From Rubrolithibacter danxiaensis (lineage in GTDB: Bacteria > Bacteroidota > Bacteroidia > Sphingobacteriales > Sphingobacteriaceae): 64,000 nt of DNA. Of this stretch, positions 35,159-42,325 are shown piece by piece (position 1 is the stretch's first letter; every line of letters starts with the position of its first letter). Where the stretch lies: assembly GCF_047272945.1 (NCBI RefSeq), contig NZ_JBKOPS010000006.1, positions 62,001-126,000 on the forward strand. The letters run 5' to 3'. Under the pieces are notes generated by a model that did not search any database, was not told where the DNA came from, and saw only the letters and a program-made list of their open reading frames with translations. The translations under genes were made by a program, and so were the position numbers.

Positions 35159-35629
35159 ATGGAAAAGCTTCAAAGTACGATTTCATTGTTCCGAGTATCA
35201 GAAATCAATATTACCTATCAACCGAAATTAAAGGCGAGCGAAAGATTAAAGGTTTGCGGATCCGGTGACGTCTATAACATTCTGATAAATAACTGGGACA
35301 TCGACATCCTGGAACTGCAGGAACAATTCAAGATATTGCTTCTGAATAGGGCGAATAAAGTGCTTGGCATTTATGAAGTATCAAAAGGAGGGATGGCCGG
35401 AACAATAGCAGGTCCAAAGCTTATCTTCAGCACTGCATTAAAAGCCTGTGCCGCTTCAATTATTCTATCACACAATCATCCGTCAGGAAACTTGAAACCA
35501 AGTCAGGCAGATATAACGCTGACACAAAAAATTAAACATGGAGGAGATCTACTCGATATAGCAGTCCTTGATCATGTCATCATTTCTTCAGAAGGTTATT
35601 ATTCTTTTGCAGACGAAGGAATGATTTAA
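35159..35629 (+). CDS. radC: RadC/JAB-domain protein, short mobile-element form
   Basis: 156 residues. It is essentially the JAB/MPN domain of RadC (UPF0758) with the metal motif SHNHPSGNLKPSQAD (His-x-His and downstream Asp), lacking the N-terminal helix-hairpin-helix part of the chromosomal protein (about 225 residues). Short RadC genes are typical of plasmids and integrative elements; their role is not established. Followed at once by a terminator. Confidence 0.88.
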   Translation: MEKLQSTISLFRVSEINITYQPKLKASERLKVCGSGDVYNILINNWDIDILELQEQFKILLLNRANKVLGIYEVSKGGMAGTIAGPKLIFSTALKACAASIILSHNHPSGNLKPSQADITLTQKIKHGGDLLDIAVLDHVIISSEGYYSFADEGMI

Positions 35630-35648
35630 GGGGGGAGACCCCTTTTTT
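35628..35648 (+). terminator. Intrinsic terminator of radC
   Basis: AAGGGG (35628-35633) pairs with CCCCTT (35639-35644) across a 5-nt loop and runs into six Ts; the stem begins inside the radC stop codon. Confidence 0.72.
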
Positions 35649-35775
35649 GTTATCGAGCCTCCCGGGAATAAATTTGCAAAAAGTAGCTTATTTCAGATAT
35701 AATAAGACTTTTTAAGATAAAGAAGCTTTAATGTCCATACCTGCTTGCTGTCCAATCGGGCTTGTTTCACTTACT

Positions 35776-36669
35776 TCAATTACGAGATCGGAATTCTACG
35801 GGGGAACACCCTACTTGTTGCCTGAATAAGCGGGCAAAGTGCTGAGGATATTTGAAGCCCAATTCGTACGCAATCTGACTGATGCTTTTGTTCGCATCAA
35901 ACATTTTCTCTTTGGCAGCATTAATTAATCTGAAATGTATATACTCTTGAGGAGTCTTGCCTGTTTCTTTTTTAACAAGATCACCGAAATAATTCGCCGA
36001 CAAATATAGTTCGTCAGCGCAATAAGCAACGGACGGTAATCCGACCGTCTGCGGTTTTTCGGACTGAAAGTAATCGTTCAACAGGGCTTCAAACCTATCC
36101 AAAATACTACTGTGTACAGTGTCTCGCGTTACAAATTGCCGATCATAGAAGCGGACACAATAATCAAGAAACAATTCGATATTGGATACAATCAATTTTT
36201 TGCTGTGTTTGTCGATCGCGTGTTCCAATTCGTATTCGATTTTCGAAAAACAATCTAAGATGATCTTCCTTTCGCGTTCCGATAAATGAAGTGCCTCGTT
36301 TGAGTGGTACCCGAAGAAAGTATAATCTCGTATGCGACGACCGAGAGAACTGCCATGAATTAAATCGGGATGAAAGACAAGCGCATATCCTTTCGGCTGA
36401 TAGATATCCCCGTTGCTGTTTATACCGGCTACCTGACCGGGAGCAAGGAAAACCAAAGTCCCTTCTTGGTAGTCATAGGTATTTCGTCCGTACACCAGAT
36501 CTCCGCATTTCACGTCTTTGAGGAATATGGTATAAAAACCGAAATACATGCGGGAGCCTTGTCTTGGGTCTGCCTTCGATAAATCCACAACACTCACCAA
36601 CGGGTGTTTCGTCTCATTTTTATTAAACGCGTTGTACTCGCTGATTGTATTGAAGCGTCTCATGTCCAT
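35776..36669 (-). CDS. AraC-family transcriptional regulator
   Basis: 297 residues: an N-terminal cupin-like sensing domain (about 30-110) and a C-terminal double HTH (about 200-297) with INAAKEKMFDANKSISQIA and the AraC signature region YPQHFARLFRQQVGCSPVEFR. It is transcribed away from the aldo/keto reductase, sharing a 150-bp intergenic region that holds one copy of a 50-bp repeat also found before the cupin operon. It is therefore the natural candidate for the regulator of both transcription units. The inducer is unknown. Confidence 0.87.
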   Translation of the reverse strand: MDMRRFNTISEYNAFNKNETKHPLVSVVDLSKADPRQGSRMYFGFYTIFLKDVKCGDLVYGRNTYDYQEGTLVFLAPGQVAGINSNGDIYQPKGYALVFHPDLIHGSSLGRRIRDYTFFGYHSNEALHLSERERKIILDCFSKIEYELEHAIDKHSKKLIVSNIELFLDYCVRFYDRQFVTRDTVHSSILDRFEALLNDYFQSEKPQTVGLPSVAYCADELYLSANYFGDLVKKETGKTPQEYIHFRLINAAKEKMFDANKSISQIAYELGFKYPQHFARLFRQQVGCSPVEFRSRN

Positions 36670-36750
36670 ATCCCTAAATATTTAAACCAAAGTTACTACT
36701 TTATCCATGCTGTAAATGTTCTCTTTCCCTGATCTGTAATATTGGTTTGA

Positions 36751-36799
36751 AAATCCGTAATCTGTATCCGGTTTAGGCAAACAAAAGGTAGGACCTTTG
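36751..36799 (+). promoter_or_regulatory. Operator/promoter repeat, copy 1 (before aldo/keto reductase)
   Basis: This 49-50-bp block matches 37890-37939 at 39 of 50 positions. Conserved parts are AAATCCGTAATCT, TATCC and AACAAAAGGT...GACCTTTG, the last ending in a TTTG as in Bacteroidota -7 boxes. The two conserved blocks, about 30 bases apart, suit a regulator half-site plus promoter; the divergent AraC protein is the likely ligand. Confidence 0.6.
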
Positions 36800-36817
36800 A
36801 ATGGAAAACTAATGACT

Positions 36818-37801
36818 ATGAAAAAGAGAAAATTGGGTAATAGTGGTTTAGAGGTCTCAGCTCTCGGCCTAGGCTGCATGGGACTGAGCTTCGGCTATGG
36901 ACCGGCAACGGATAAAAAAGATGCAGTTCAACTAATCCGAGAAGCCTTTGAATCGGGAGTCACCTTCTTCGACACTGCCCAAGCCTACGGCCCATTTGAG
37001 AATGAAGAACTGCTGGGAGAAGCACTGCAGGAAGTTCGAAGCGAGGCGGTGATTGCAACCAAATTTGGTTTCAAGGGAGGCAAAACTGAACTGGGGATGG
37101 ACAGCACACCGGAAAATATAAGAGCAGTTACCGACGCGGCTCTTAAGCGTTTGAAAACAGATGTTATTGGCTTGCTTTATCAGCATCGGGTCGACCCCAA
37201 TGTTCCGATCGAAGATGTTGCAGGCACAGTGAAGCAACTGATTCAAGAAGGCAAGGTCAAATATTTTGGTCTTTCGGAAGCAGGTATTGACACGATCAGA
37301 AGGGCACACGCTGTTCAACCGGTAGCCGCATTGCAAAGCGAGTACTCACTTTGGTGGCAAGAGCCGGAAAAAGAAATACTGCCGACACTGGAAGAATTGG
37401 GAATTGGCTTCGTGCCTTTCAGCCCACTTGGCAAAGGTTTTTTGACAGGTAAAATAGACGAAAATACCAATTTCGACGCGACAGATTTCCGAAACATTGT
37501 TCCGCGCTTTTCTGAGGAGAACAGGAAAGCCAACCGAGCTTTGGTTAATTTGCTCGCAAAGATTGCGGACGAAAAAAATGCAACGTCTGCTCAAATCTCG
37601 TTAGCGTGGCTTCTGGCTCAAAAACCTTGGATAGTTCCTATTCCGGGTACAACAAAGTTGCACCGTCTGAAGGAAAACATTGCTGCTGCTGAAATTGAAT
37701 TAACAGATAGTGACCTAAAAGAGATCAATAAGGCGGTTGCACAAGTCGAAGTGCAGGGTGCACGCTACCCGGAACATCTGCAAAAGCGAGTGGGACGCTA
37801 G
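36818..37801 (+). CDS. Aldo/keto reductase (cytosolic)
   Basis: 327 residues from ATG 36818 (MKKRKLGNSGLEVSALGLGC); ATG 36812 and a TTG at 36797 are also in frame but the family begins at the former. The AKR tetrad is visible: Asp in FFDTAQAYG, Tyr in the same motif, Lys in IATKFGF and His in LLYQHRVDP. NADPH-binding IPGTTKLHRLKEN lies near the C-terminus. No signal peptide. Closely related to the Tat-exported reductase at 39010, with which it shares the YQHRVDPxVPIEDVAG run. Substrate unknown. Confidence 0.88.
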   Translation: MKKRKLGNSGLEVSALGLGCMGLSFGYGPATDKKDAVQLIREAFESGVTFFDTAQAYGPFENEELLGEALQEVRSEAVIATKFGFKGGKTELGMDSTPENIRAVTDAALKRLKTDVIGLLYQHRVDPNVPIEDVAGTVKQLIQEGKVKYFGLSEAGIDTIRRAHAVQPVAALQSEYSLWWQEPEKEILPTLEELGIGFVPFSPLGKGFLTGKIDENTNFDATDFRNIVPRFSEENRKANRALVNLLAKIADEKNATSAQISLAWLLAQKPWIVPIPGTTKLHRLKENIAAAEIELTDSDLKEINKAVAQVEVQGARYPEHLQKRVGR

Positions 37802-37889
37802 CGTTGAAATTAGATATCAGAAATTATCTGTGTTTGTTTTTTCGACAGAAGTACGGGCTCGGTGCGGTTATTCAGTAAAAATGGTTCAC

Positions 37890-37939
37890 AAATCCGTAAT
37901 CTATATCCTACCCCGGCGAACAAAAGGTTAGACCTTTGT
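37890..37939 (+). promoter_or_regulatory. Operator/promoter repeat, copy 2 (before cupin operon)
   Basis: Second copy of the 50-bp repeat seen at 36751-36799 (39/50 identical, with mismatches concentrated in the middle seven bases). It lies 65 bases before the cupin start codon and would drive the cupin, NTF2-like, exported reductase and SMP-30-like genes. Confidence 0.6.
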
Positions 37940-38004
37940 ATTTCTAATAACCAGGAAAAGAAATATTTTAAATAAACTTGAATCAATTAACCCTAAAAAA
38001 AGTG

Positions 38005-38463
38005 ATGAAACAACTATTGTATTTTGCCTGCTTATTCATGGTAGTTATGTCTACCCAAGCGATGGCCCAAGAGTCCGAAATTTTCCCAAAAGGTGAAGTT
38101 GCTACCGTAAATAACCACACAGGAACAGTTTGGCTGAATGAACTGAGTGAACCTGATAGTATCTTTAACTACAGCATTGCTGTTGCCACCTTTGCACCCG
38201 GTGCAAAATTGGATTGGCATATTCATCCTGCCGGACAAATCCTGTTAATCACAGAGGGTACCGGTTATTACCGGGAAAAAGGAAAGCCTAAACAGACAGT
38301 TCGTAAAGGGGACGTGATCAAATGTCTTCCGGGAGTGGAGCATTGGCATGGTGCAACTCCACAAAGCAGCTTTGCTTATATCGGTACTACCCCCGCTCAG
38401 AAGGGAAAAACAATCTGGGGAAAAAGGGTTACTGATGAGGAATACAAAAGCGCAAAAAATTAG
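38005..38463 (+). CDS. Secreted cupin-domain protein
   Basis: 152 residues from ATG 38005, with a signal peptide MKQLLYFACLFMVVMSTQAMAQ; an extension to a TTG at 37978 spoils that signal. The cupin core has both metal-binding motifs: WHIHPAGQILLITEGTGYY and GDVIKCLPGVEHWHGA. Related small cupins act as hydroxynitrile lyases or isomerases, but many lack known activity. First gene of a four-gene block (28-bp gap to the next). Confidence 0.86.
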   Translation: MKQLLYFACLFMVVMSTQAMAQESEIFPKGEVATVNNHTGTVWLNELSEPDSIFNYSIAVATFAPGAKLDWHIHPAGQILLITEGTGYYREKGKPKQTVRKGDVIKCLPGVEHWHGATPQSSFAYIGTTPAQKGKTIWGKRVTDEEYKSAKN

Positions 38464-38491
38464 ATCAGATATAAACTGAAAACTTAAGATT

Positions 38492-38995
38492 ATGAAAAAA
38501 GCTATTATCGGAATGTTCTTGTTTATCTCCACTGTGGAGCTGTCATTTGCTCAGGCCAAGTTACCGGGTTCAACAACGGACAGCCCTACCAAGGCAGAAC
38601 AGGAGATACTTGATCTTTCCAAAACCAAGTGGGAATGGATGGCAGATAAGAACGTAGAGTCTTTGCACGGATTGTTTCATGAAGAGAGTGTATTTGTTCA
38701 TATGGGCGGAAGTTGGGGAAAGGCCCAAGAACTTAACGTCATAAAAAGCGGCGGTATTTGGTACAAGAAAGCAGCGGTTTACTCGGCTGCCGTAAATTTT
38801 ATCGGTAACACCGCCATTCTTTTAAACGACATCGACTTAGTGGCTATAGTCGGCGGAAACGAACTTGTTAACCCGTTCATGGTTACTGAAGTATATGTTA
38901 AAGAGAACGGGAAATGGAAAATGGGCTCACTAATATTTTCAAGATTGGTTAGACCGCTAAAGATAAATAACAGTAATAACAATCAGCAGCACTAA
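38492..38995 (+). CDS. Secreted NTF2-like (DUF4440) protein
   Basis: 167 residues with a signal peptide (MKKAIIGMFLFISTVELSFAQ). The rest is a cone-shaped NTF2/SnoaL-like domain (WEWMADKNVESLHGLFHEESVFVHMGG; NPFMVTEVYVKENGKWKMG), as in DUF4440 proteins. Function is not predictable; it may be a periplasmic small-molecule-binding or isomerase partner of the adjacent cupin and reductase. Confidence 0.8.
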   Translation: MKKAIIGMFLFISTVELSFAQAKLPGSTTDSPTKAEQEILDLSKTKWEWMADKNVESLHGLFHEESVFVHMGGSWGKAQELNVIKSGGIWYKKAAVYSAAVNFIGNTAILLNDIDLVAIVGGNELVNPFMVTEVYVKENGKWKMGSLIFSRLVRPLKINNSNNNQQH

Positions 38996-39009
38996 CAGAC
39001 ACTTTAGAC

Positions 39010-40146
39010 ATGAATCGACGTAATCTTTTAAAAACAGGTTTAACATTAGCCGGAGGTTCTTTGCTGGCTTCAAATGCTAGCGCTGAGTTGCTGGCACAAG
39101 AACAGACCGATCAAAATAATTTAAAAAAAGTGGCTCCGGGACGACGGAAGCTTGGGAAACTGGAAGTATCAAGCATTGGCCTTGGCGTGCAGAATATGCA
39201 TCGCAAGCACAATACGATCGTGCCGTACCGTCCCGAAATGATCGAAATCATACGTGCCGCTTACGACCATGGCATAACATTTTTTGACTGCGCGGAGGCT
39301 TACGGGCCGCACGAAAACGAGAGAATCCTAGGTGAGGCGATCCTGTCGTTTCGGGATAAAGTGGTCATCACCTCCAAGTTCGGGTGGAACATCGACCTAC
39401 AAACCGGGAAGCGGTTTCCCGGGCTTAACAGTAAGCCCGATCACATTAAACTTGCGGTGGAGGGGAGCCTGAAGCGCCTTCGCACCGACCGCATTGATTT
39501 GCTCTACCAGCATCGCGTTGACCCCGAAGTGCCGATCGAGGACGTGGCAGGAGCGATCAAGGATCTAATGGATCAGGGCAAAGTCTTGCACTGGGGACTT
39601 TCCGAACCGGGGCTTCAAACAATCCGGCGTGCTCATGTCACATTACCGTTGACTGCCATTCAAAACGAATACTCCATGATTTGGCGAGGACCGGAAAAGG
39701 ATGTAATTCCTATTTGTGAGGAGTTAGGAGTTGGATTTGTACCTTGGTGGCCACTTGGTTGCCAACTGTTAACCGGATGGATTGATGAAAATACAACATT
39801 TGCGCCCGGCGACATCCGTGCAGGTACGTCTCGATACTCTCCGGAAAACCTCGTTCACAATATGAAGCTGGTCGATTTGATAAAGACCTGGGCCGTACGA
39901 AAGCAAGTTGCACCTGCTCAAATCGCCATTGCCTGGCTAATGGCGCAGAAGCCTTGGATTGTTCCGATACCGGGGACAACTAATATGGCTCACATGCAGC
40001 AGAATAGTAACGCATATAACGTGAAATTTACAACCTCTGAACTCACCGCGCTGAATTCAGCCGTTAGGGCCATTGAGATCAAGGGGCTGCGTTTACCGGA
40101 GGCAGTCCTAGCCTTCTCGGGAGTTGAAGCACCAAAGAAGAAATAA
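39010..40146 (+). CDS. Aldo/keto reductase with Tat signal (exported)
   Basis: 378 residues. The N-terminus is a twin-arginine signal (NRRNLLKTGLTLAGGSLLASNASA), so a folded cofactor-bearing enzyme is exported. The AKR tetrad is intact: Asp/Tyr in FFDCAEAYG, Lys in ITSKFGW, His in LLYQHRVDP. The nucleotide-binding close IPGTTNMAHMQQN is kept. Its 5' half looks richer in G+C than its neighbours. How an NAD(P)-dependent fold would be supplied with cofactor in the periplasm is the open question; it may use a tightly bound one. Confidence 0.87.
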   Translation: MNRRNLLKTGLTLAGGSLLASNASAELLAQEQTDQNNLKKVAPGRRKLGKLEVSSIGLGVQNMHRKHNTIVPYRPEMIEIIRAAYDHGITFFDCAEAYGPHENERILGEAILSFRDKVVITSKFGWNIDLQTGKRFPGLNSKPDHIKLAVEGSLKRLRTDRIDLLYQHRVDPEVPIEDVAGAIKDLMDQGKVLHWGLSEPGLQTIRRAHVTLPLTAIQNEYSMIWRGPEKDVIPICEELGVGFVPWWPLGCQLLTGWIDENTTFAPGDIRAGTSRYSPENLVHNMKLVDLIKTWAVRKQVAPAQIAIAWLMAQKPWIVPIPGTTNMAHMQQNSNAYNVKFTTSELTALNSAVRAIEIKGLRLPEAVLAFSGVEAPKKK

Positions 40147-40162
40147 ACTAAACATGGTTATT

Positions 40163-40981
40163 ATGAAAAAATCCTTGTTATTAGCAATCATAGTACTAGC
40201 CTTTTCTCCCTTATTTGCTCAGCATGCTTTGGAAAAGTTGTGGGAATCCGACTCGATCACATTGAAAGGCCCTGAATCGGTGCTCTACGATTCAAAATCA
40301 AACTCGCTTTACGTATCAAGCATGAATTCCGGTTCTGTCGTACGGATGGGGCCGGATGGAAAAGTGATTAAAAGTGACTGGGTAACCGGTCTCAACTCGA
40401 ACAAAGGATCGGCTTTGTTTAACGGTAAATTCTATACCGCCGAAACTTCCTCCATCGCTGTGGTGGATGTTGCTACCGGTAAAATTTTAAAACGCATTCC
40501 GGTCGAGGGAGCCGTAATGTTGAACGATCTTGCCGCGGATTCAAAGGGAGTTATTTATGTAAGCGACACACGGACAGGTAAGGTATATAGGATAGAGGGA
40601 GACAAACCCGCTCTTTTCTTAGAAAATATCCCGGGGGCCAACGGTTTATTGACGGTAAGCAACGATTTGTACGTAGCAGGATCAACAACTTTCCAAAAAG
40701 TGAGTGCCAACAAAGAAATCACGAAAATCGCCGACGGCTTTGAGAGCGGACTTGACGGTATTGTGAGGGTAGCAGAAAATGAATTTGTGCTCAGCAACTA
40801 CAAGGGCATTTTATATTATGTAAGTAAAGACGGAACAAACCGGGTTTTATTGGATAGCCGCGCTAATGGCATAATGGCCAACGATATTAGTTATAACGAC
40901 GAAACAAAAACACTTTATGTTCCCTCATTTGGAACCAACCGTATTATCGCATATAAACTAAAATGGGCATCTAACCGGTAA
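40163..40981 (+). CDS. Secreted SMP-30/gluconolactonase-like beta-propeller
   Basis: 272 residues from ATG 40163 (MKKSLLLAIIVLAFSPLFAQ), a clean signal peptide; an in-frame extension to 40124 overlaps the reductase. Propeller blades with LKGPESVLYDSKSNSLYVSS, GVIYVSDTRTGKVYRIEG and GILYYVSKDGTNRVLLDS resemble the SMP-30/gluconolactonase/LRE family. It could be a lactonase that follows oxidation of a sugar or aldehyde; the catalytic metal site cannot be confirmed by eye. Confidence 0.76.
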   Translation: MKKSLLLAIIVLAFSPLFAQHALEKLWESDSITLKGPESVLYDSKSNSLYVSSMNSGSVVRMGPDGKVIKSDWVTGLNSNKGSALFNGKFYTAETSSIAVVDVATGKILKRIPVEGAVMLNDLAADSKGVIYVSDTRTGKVYRIEGDKPALFLENIPGANGLLTVSNDLYVAGSTTFQKVSANKEITKIADGFESGLDGIVRVAENEFVLSNYKGILYYVSKDGTNRVLLDSRANGIMANDISYNDETKTLYVPSFGTNRIIAYKLKWASNR

Positions 40982-41187
40982 AATTTTAGCTTTCTGTCGC
41001 ACTCCTGTTAAATTCAGTTCTATAAAAAAAGACGAGTTTGATGTTTCTTCAATTACCGGAGTCTGTCGAGCCTTGAAAAATGGCATTCAGGTCTCGATTC
41101 GGTAATACCGGTTTTGAATTCCGGTCATCCATCTACCTAAAATCCTATCATACTCCGGACGTTTGCAAATAGACAAGTTTAAATGAA

Positions 41188-41820
41188 ATGAAAAAGATGA
41201 CAGCGATTTGGGTTATGATGACAGCGATTAGCATATTTTCCGGCTGCTCCCAAGCTCAGAAACCACCGGCGGAAAAAGGAGTCTTGCCGGCTGATAAAAA
41301 CATAGTGATTGTGTACTTGTCCCGAACACAAAACACGAAAGCCATAGCAGATATGATCCATCAAGAAGCGGGAGGAACATTAGTAGCATTGGAATTGGCA
41401 GCGCCATATCCGGACGACTATAAAGCAACGGTTGACCAAGTGGCGAGGGAAAATGAGAAGGGGTATTTGCCGGCGCTCAAAACTAAGATTGTCGGCATCG
41501 AACAATATGAGCTGATTTTTGTGGGCTTCCCGACTTGGGGAATGCAGTTGCCACCGCCAATGAAAAGTTTTTTGAAGCAATATGATTTGACCGGGAAAAC
41601 CATCATCCCATTTAATACCAACGCGGGGTATGGTGTTGGAACCGGTTTTCAAACAGTGAAAGAGTTGTGTCCGAACAGCACTGTCTTGGAAGGCTTTTCA
41701 ATCAAAGGCGGTGTGGAAAGAGACGGAATTTATTTTGTAATGAAAGGCGAAAAAGAAAAGCAGGCCCGGATTCAAGTCAAGAAATGGTTGCAAAAAGTCG
41801 GGCTGCTAAATACCCGCTGA
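41188..41820 (+). CDS. Flavodoxin-fold lipoprotein
   Basis: 210 residues. Lipobox IFSGC (cysteine about residue 20), then a flavodoxin domain with the FMN phosphate loop VYLSRTQNTKAIADM (about 49-63), the FVGFPTWGMQLPPPM loop and IPFNTNAGYGVGTG. Anchoring a flavodoxin in the periplasm is unusual and fits an extracytoplasmic electron-transfer chain with the exported reductase upstream. It is separated from the SMP-30-like gene by 206 bases with no clear terminator. Confidence 0.86.
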   Translation: MKKMTAIWVMMTAISIFSGCSQAQKPPAEKGVLPADKNIVIVYLSRTQNTKAIADMIHQEAGGTLVALELAAPYPDDYKATVDQVARENEKGYLPALKTKIVGIEQYELIFVGFPTWGMQLPPPMKSFLKQYDLTGKTIIPFNTNAGYGVGTGFQTVKELCPNSTVLEGFSIKGGVERDGIYFVMKGEKEKQARIQVKKWLQKVGLLNTR

Positions 41821-41883
41821 TCGAAAAACATAAGACATCCGGAGAGGAACTTATTTTATAAAGAAATAGCGATATCATTCATA

Positions 41884-42039
41884 ATGATAGCCGTTAGTAT
41901 GTTCTCTAATATGAGCCTCTTTTACTCGAAATTCAGCAAATCTACGATTTATGCTTCCAAGGCCCCAAAACGCGCTTTTTTACTATGTTTCAACTACAGA
42001 AGGAGCAGCCTTACTTTTTGTCCGGCCCTAAAATGGTAA
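41884..42039 (+). pseudogene. Possible remnant of a second flavodoxin-lipoprotein gene
   Basis: A 51-residue open stretch whose start (about IAISFIMIAVSMFSNMS when read a few codons upstream) aligns with the signal of the intact flavodoxin (TAIWVMMTAISIFSGCS) at 7 of 17 residues, with similar DNA (GCGAT...ATGAT...AGC). The lipobox cysteine and the flavodoxin core are missing. It may be a decayed duplicate; the match is short. Confidence 0.28.
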
Positions 42040-42150
42040 AATTGCTCTATAAGTGTCTGTATATCAGTTTATTATGGTAAAATAGAAAATCGTATACTTA
42101 TTTTGTACCTATTTTTTTGCTATACTATTGATAATTAAGTAATTAGTATC

Positions 42151-42168
42151 TTTTGTATCGGAAAGTAA
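42151..42168 (+). repeat. Right attachment site (attR) of the island, displaced mnmE 3' end
   Basis: TTTTGTATCGGAAAGTAA. It differs from the mnmE terminus at three positions, each the third base of a codon (TTC/TTT, GGC/GGA, AAA/AAG), so it still spells F-C-I-G-K-stop. A chance repeat would not keep codon sense, so this is best read as the original or element-borne copy of the gene end. Confidence 0.8.
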
Positions 42169-42325
42169 CAGAAGAGATAAGAATTTAATAAAATATTCGA
42201 AAGTACTTAATTTTTATATTTCTGCTCCCTCTCATAATCTCGTGTTTGTTTGAAAAGGAATAATCGGGAAATTATACTCTTCAAACCAAAAAAAATATCA
42301 TATAATAGCACGATAAATAGGATAA

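Larger units (their letters stand above)
32514..42168. mobile_element. Integrated island in the 3' end of mnmE
   Basis: About 9.65 kb bounded by the duplicated 18-bp mnmE terminus. Next to the left end are a two-HTH regulator and a tyrosine recombinase; then a conjugation-type fragment, a palindrome, radC and a redox cargo block. This is the normal architecture of a site-specific genomic island. The recombinase is broken by a frameshift, so the island is probably fixed. Salmonella genomic island 1 uses the equivalent 18 bp of mnmE (trmE/thdF) as its target; that is known biology. No similarity of the genes here to that island is claimed. Confidence 0.78.
41821..42325. other. Non-coding right end of the island and its junction
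   Basis: 505 bases without an intact gene. The left half holds a possible decayed flavodoxin-lipoprotein start (41884-42039); then an AT-rich stretch; the attR core at 42151-42168; and from 42169 the old chromosomal sequence that used to follow mnmE, with an AT-rich leader for the GH92 gene. No terminator or RNA gene was recognised. Confidence 0.6.

Noticed and set aside
36760..36772. TCTGTATCCGG as a third copy of the att core
   Set aside because: It has an extra base in the core, does not encode FCIGK-stop, and belongs to the operator repeat.
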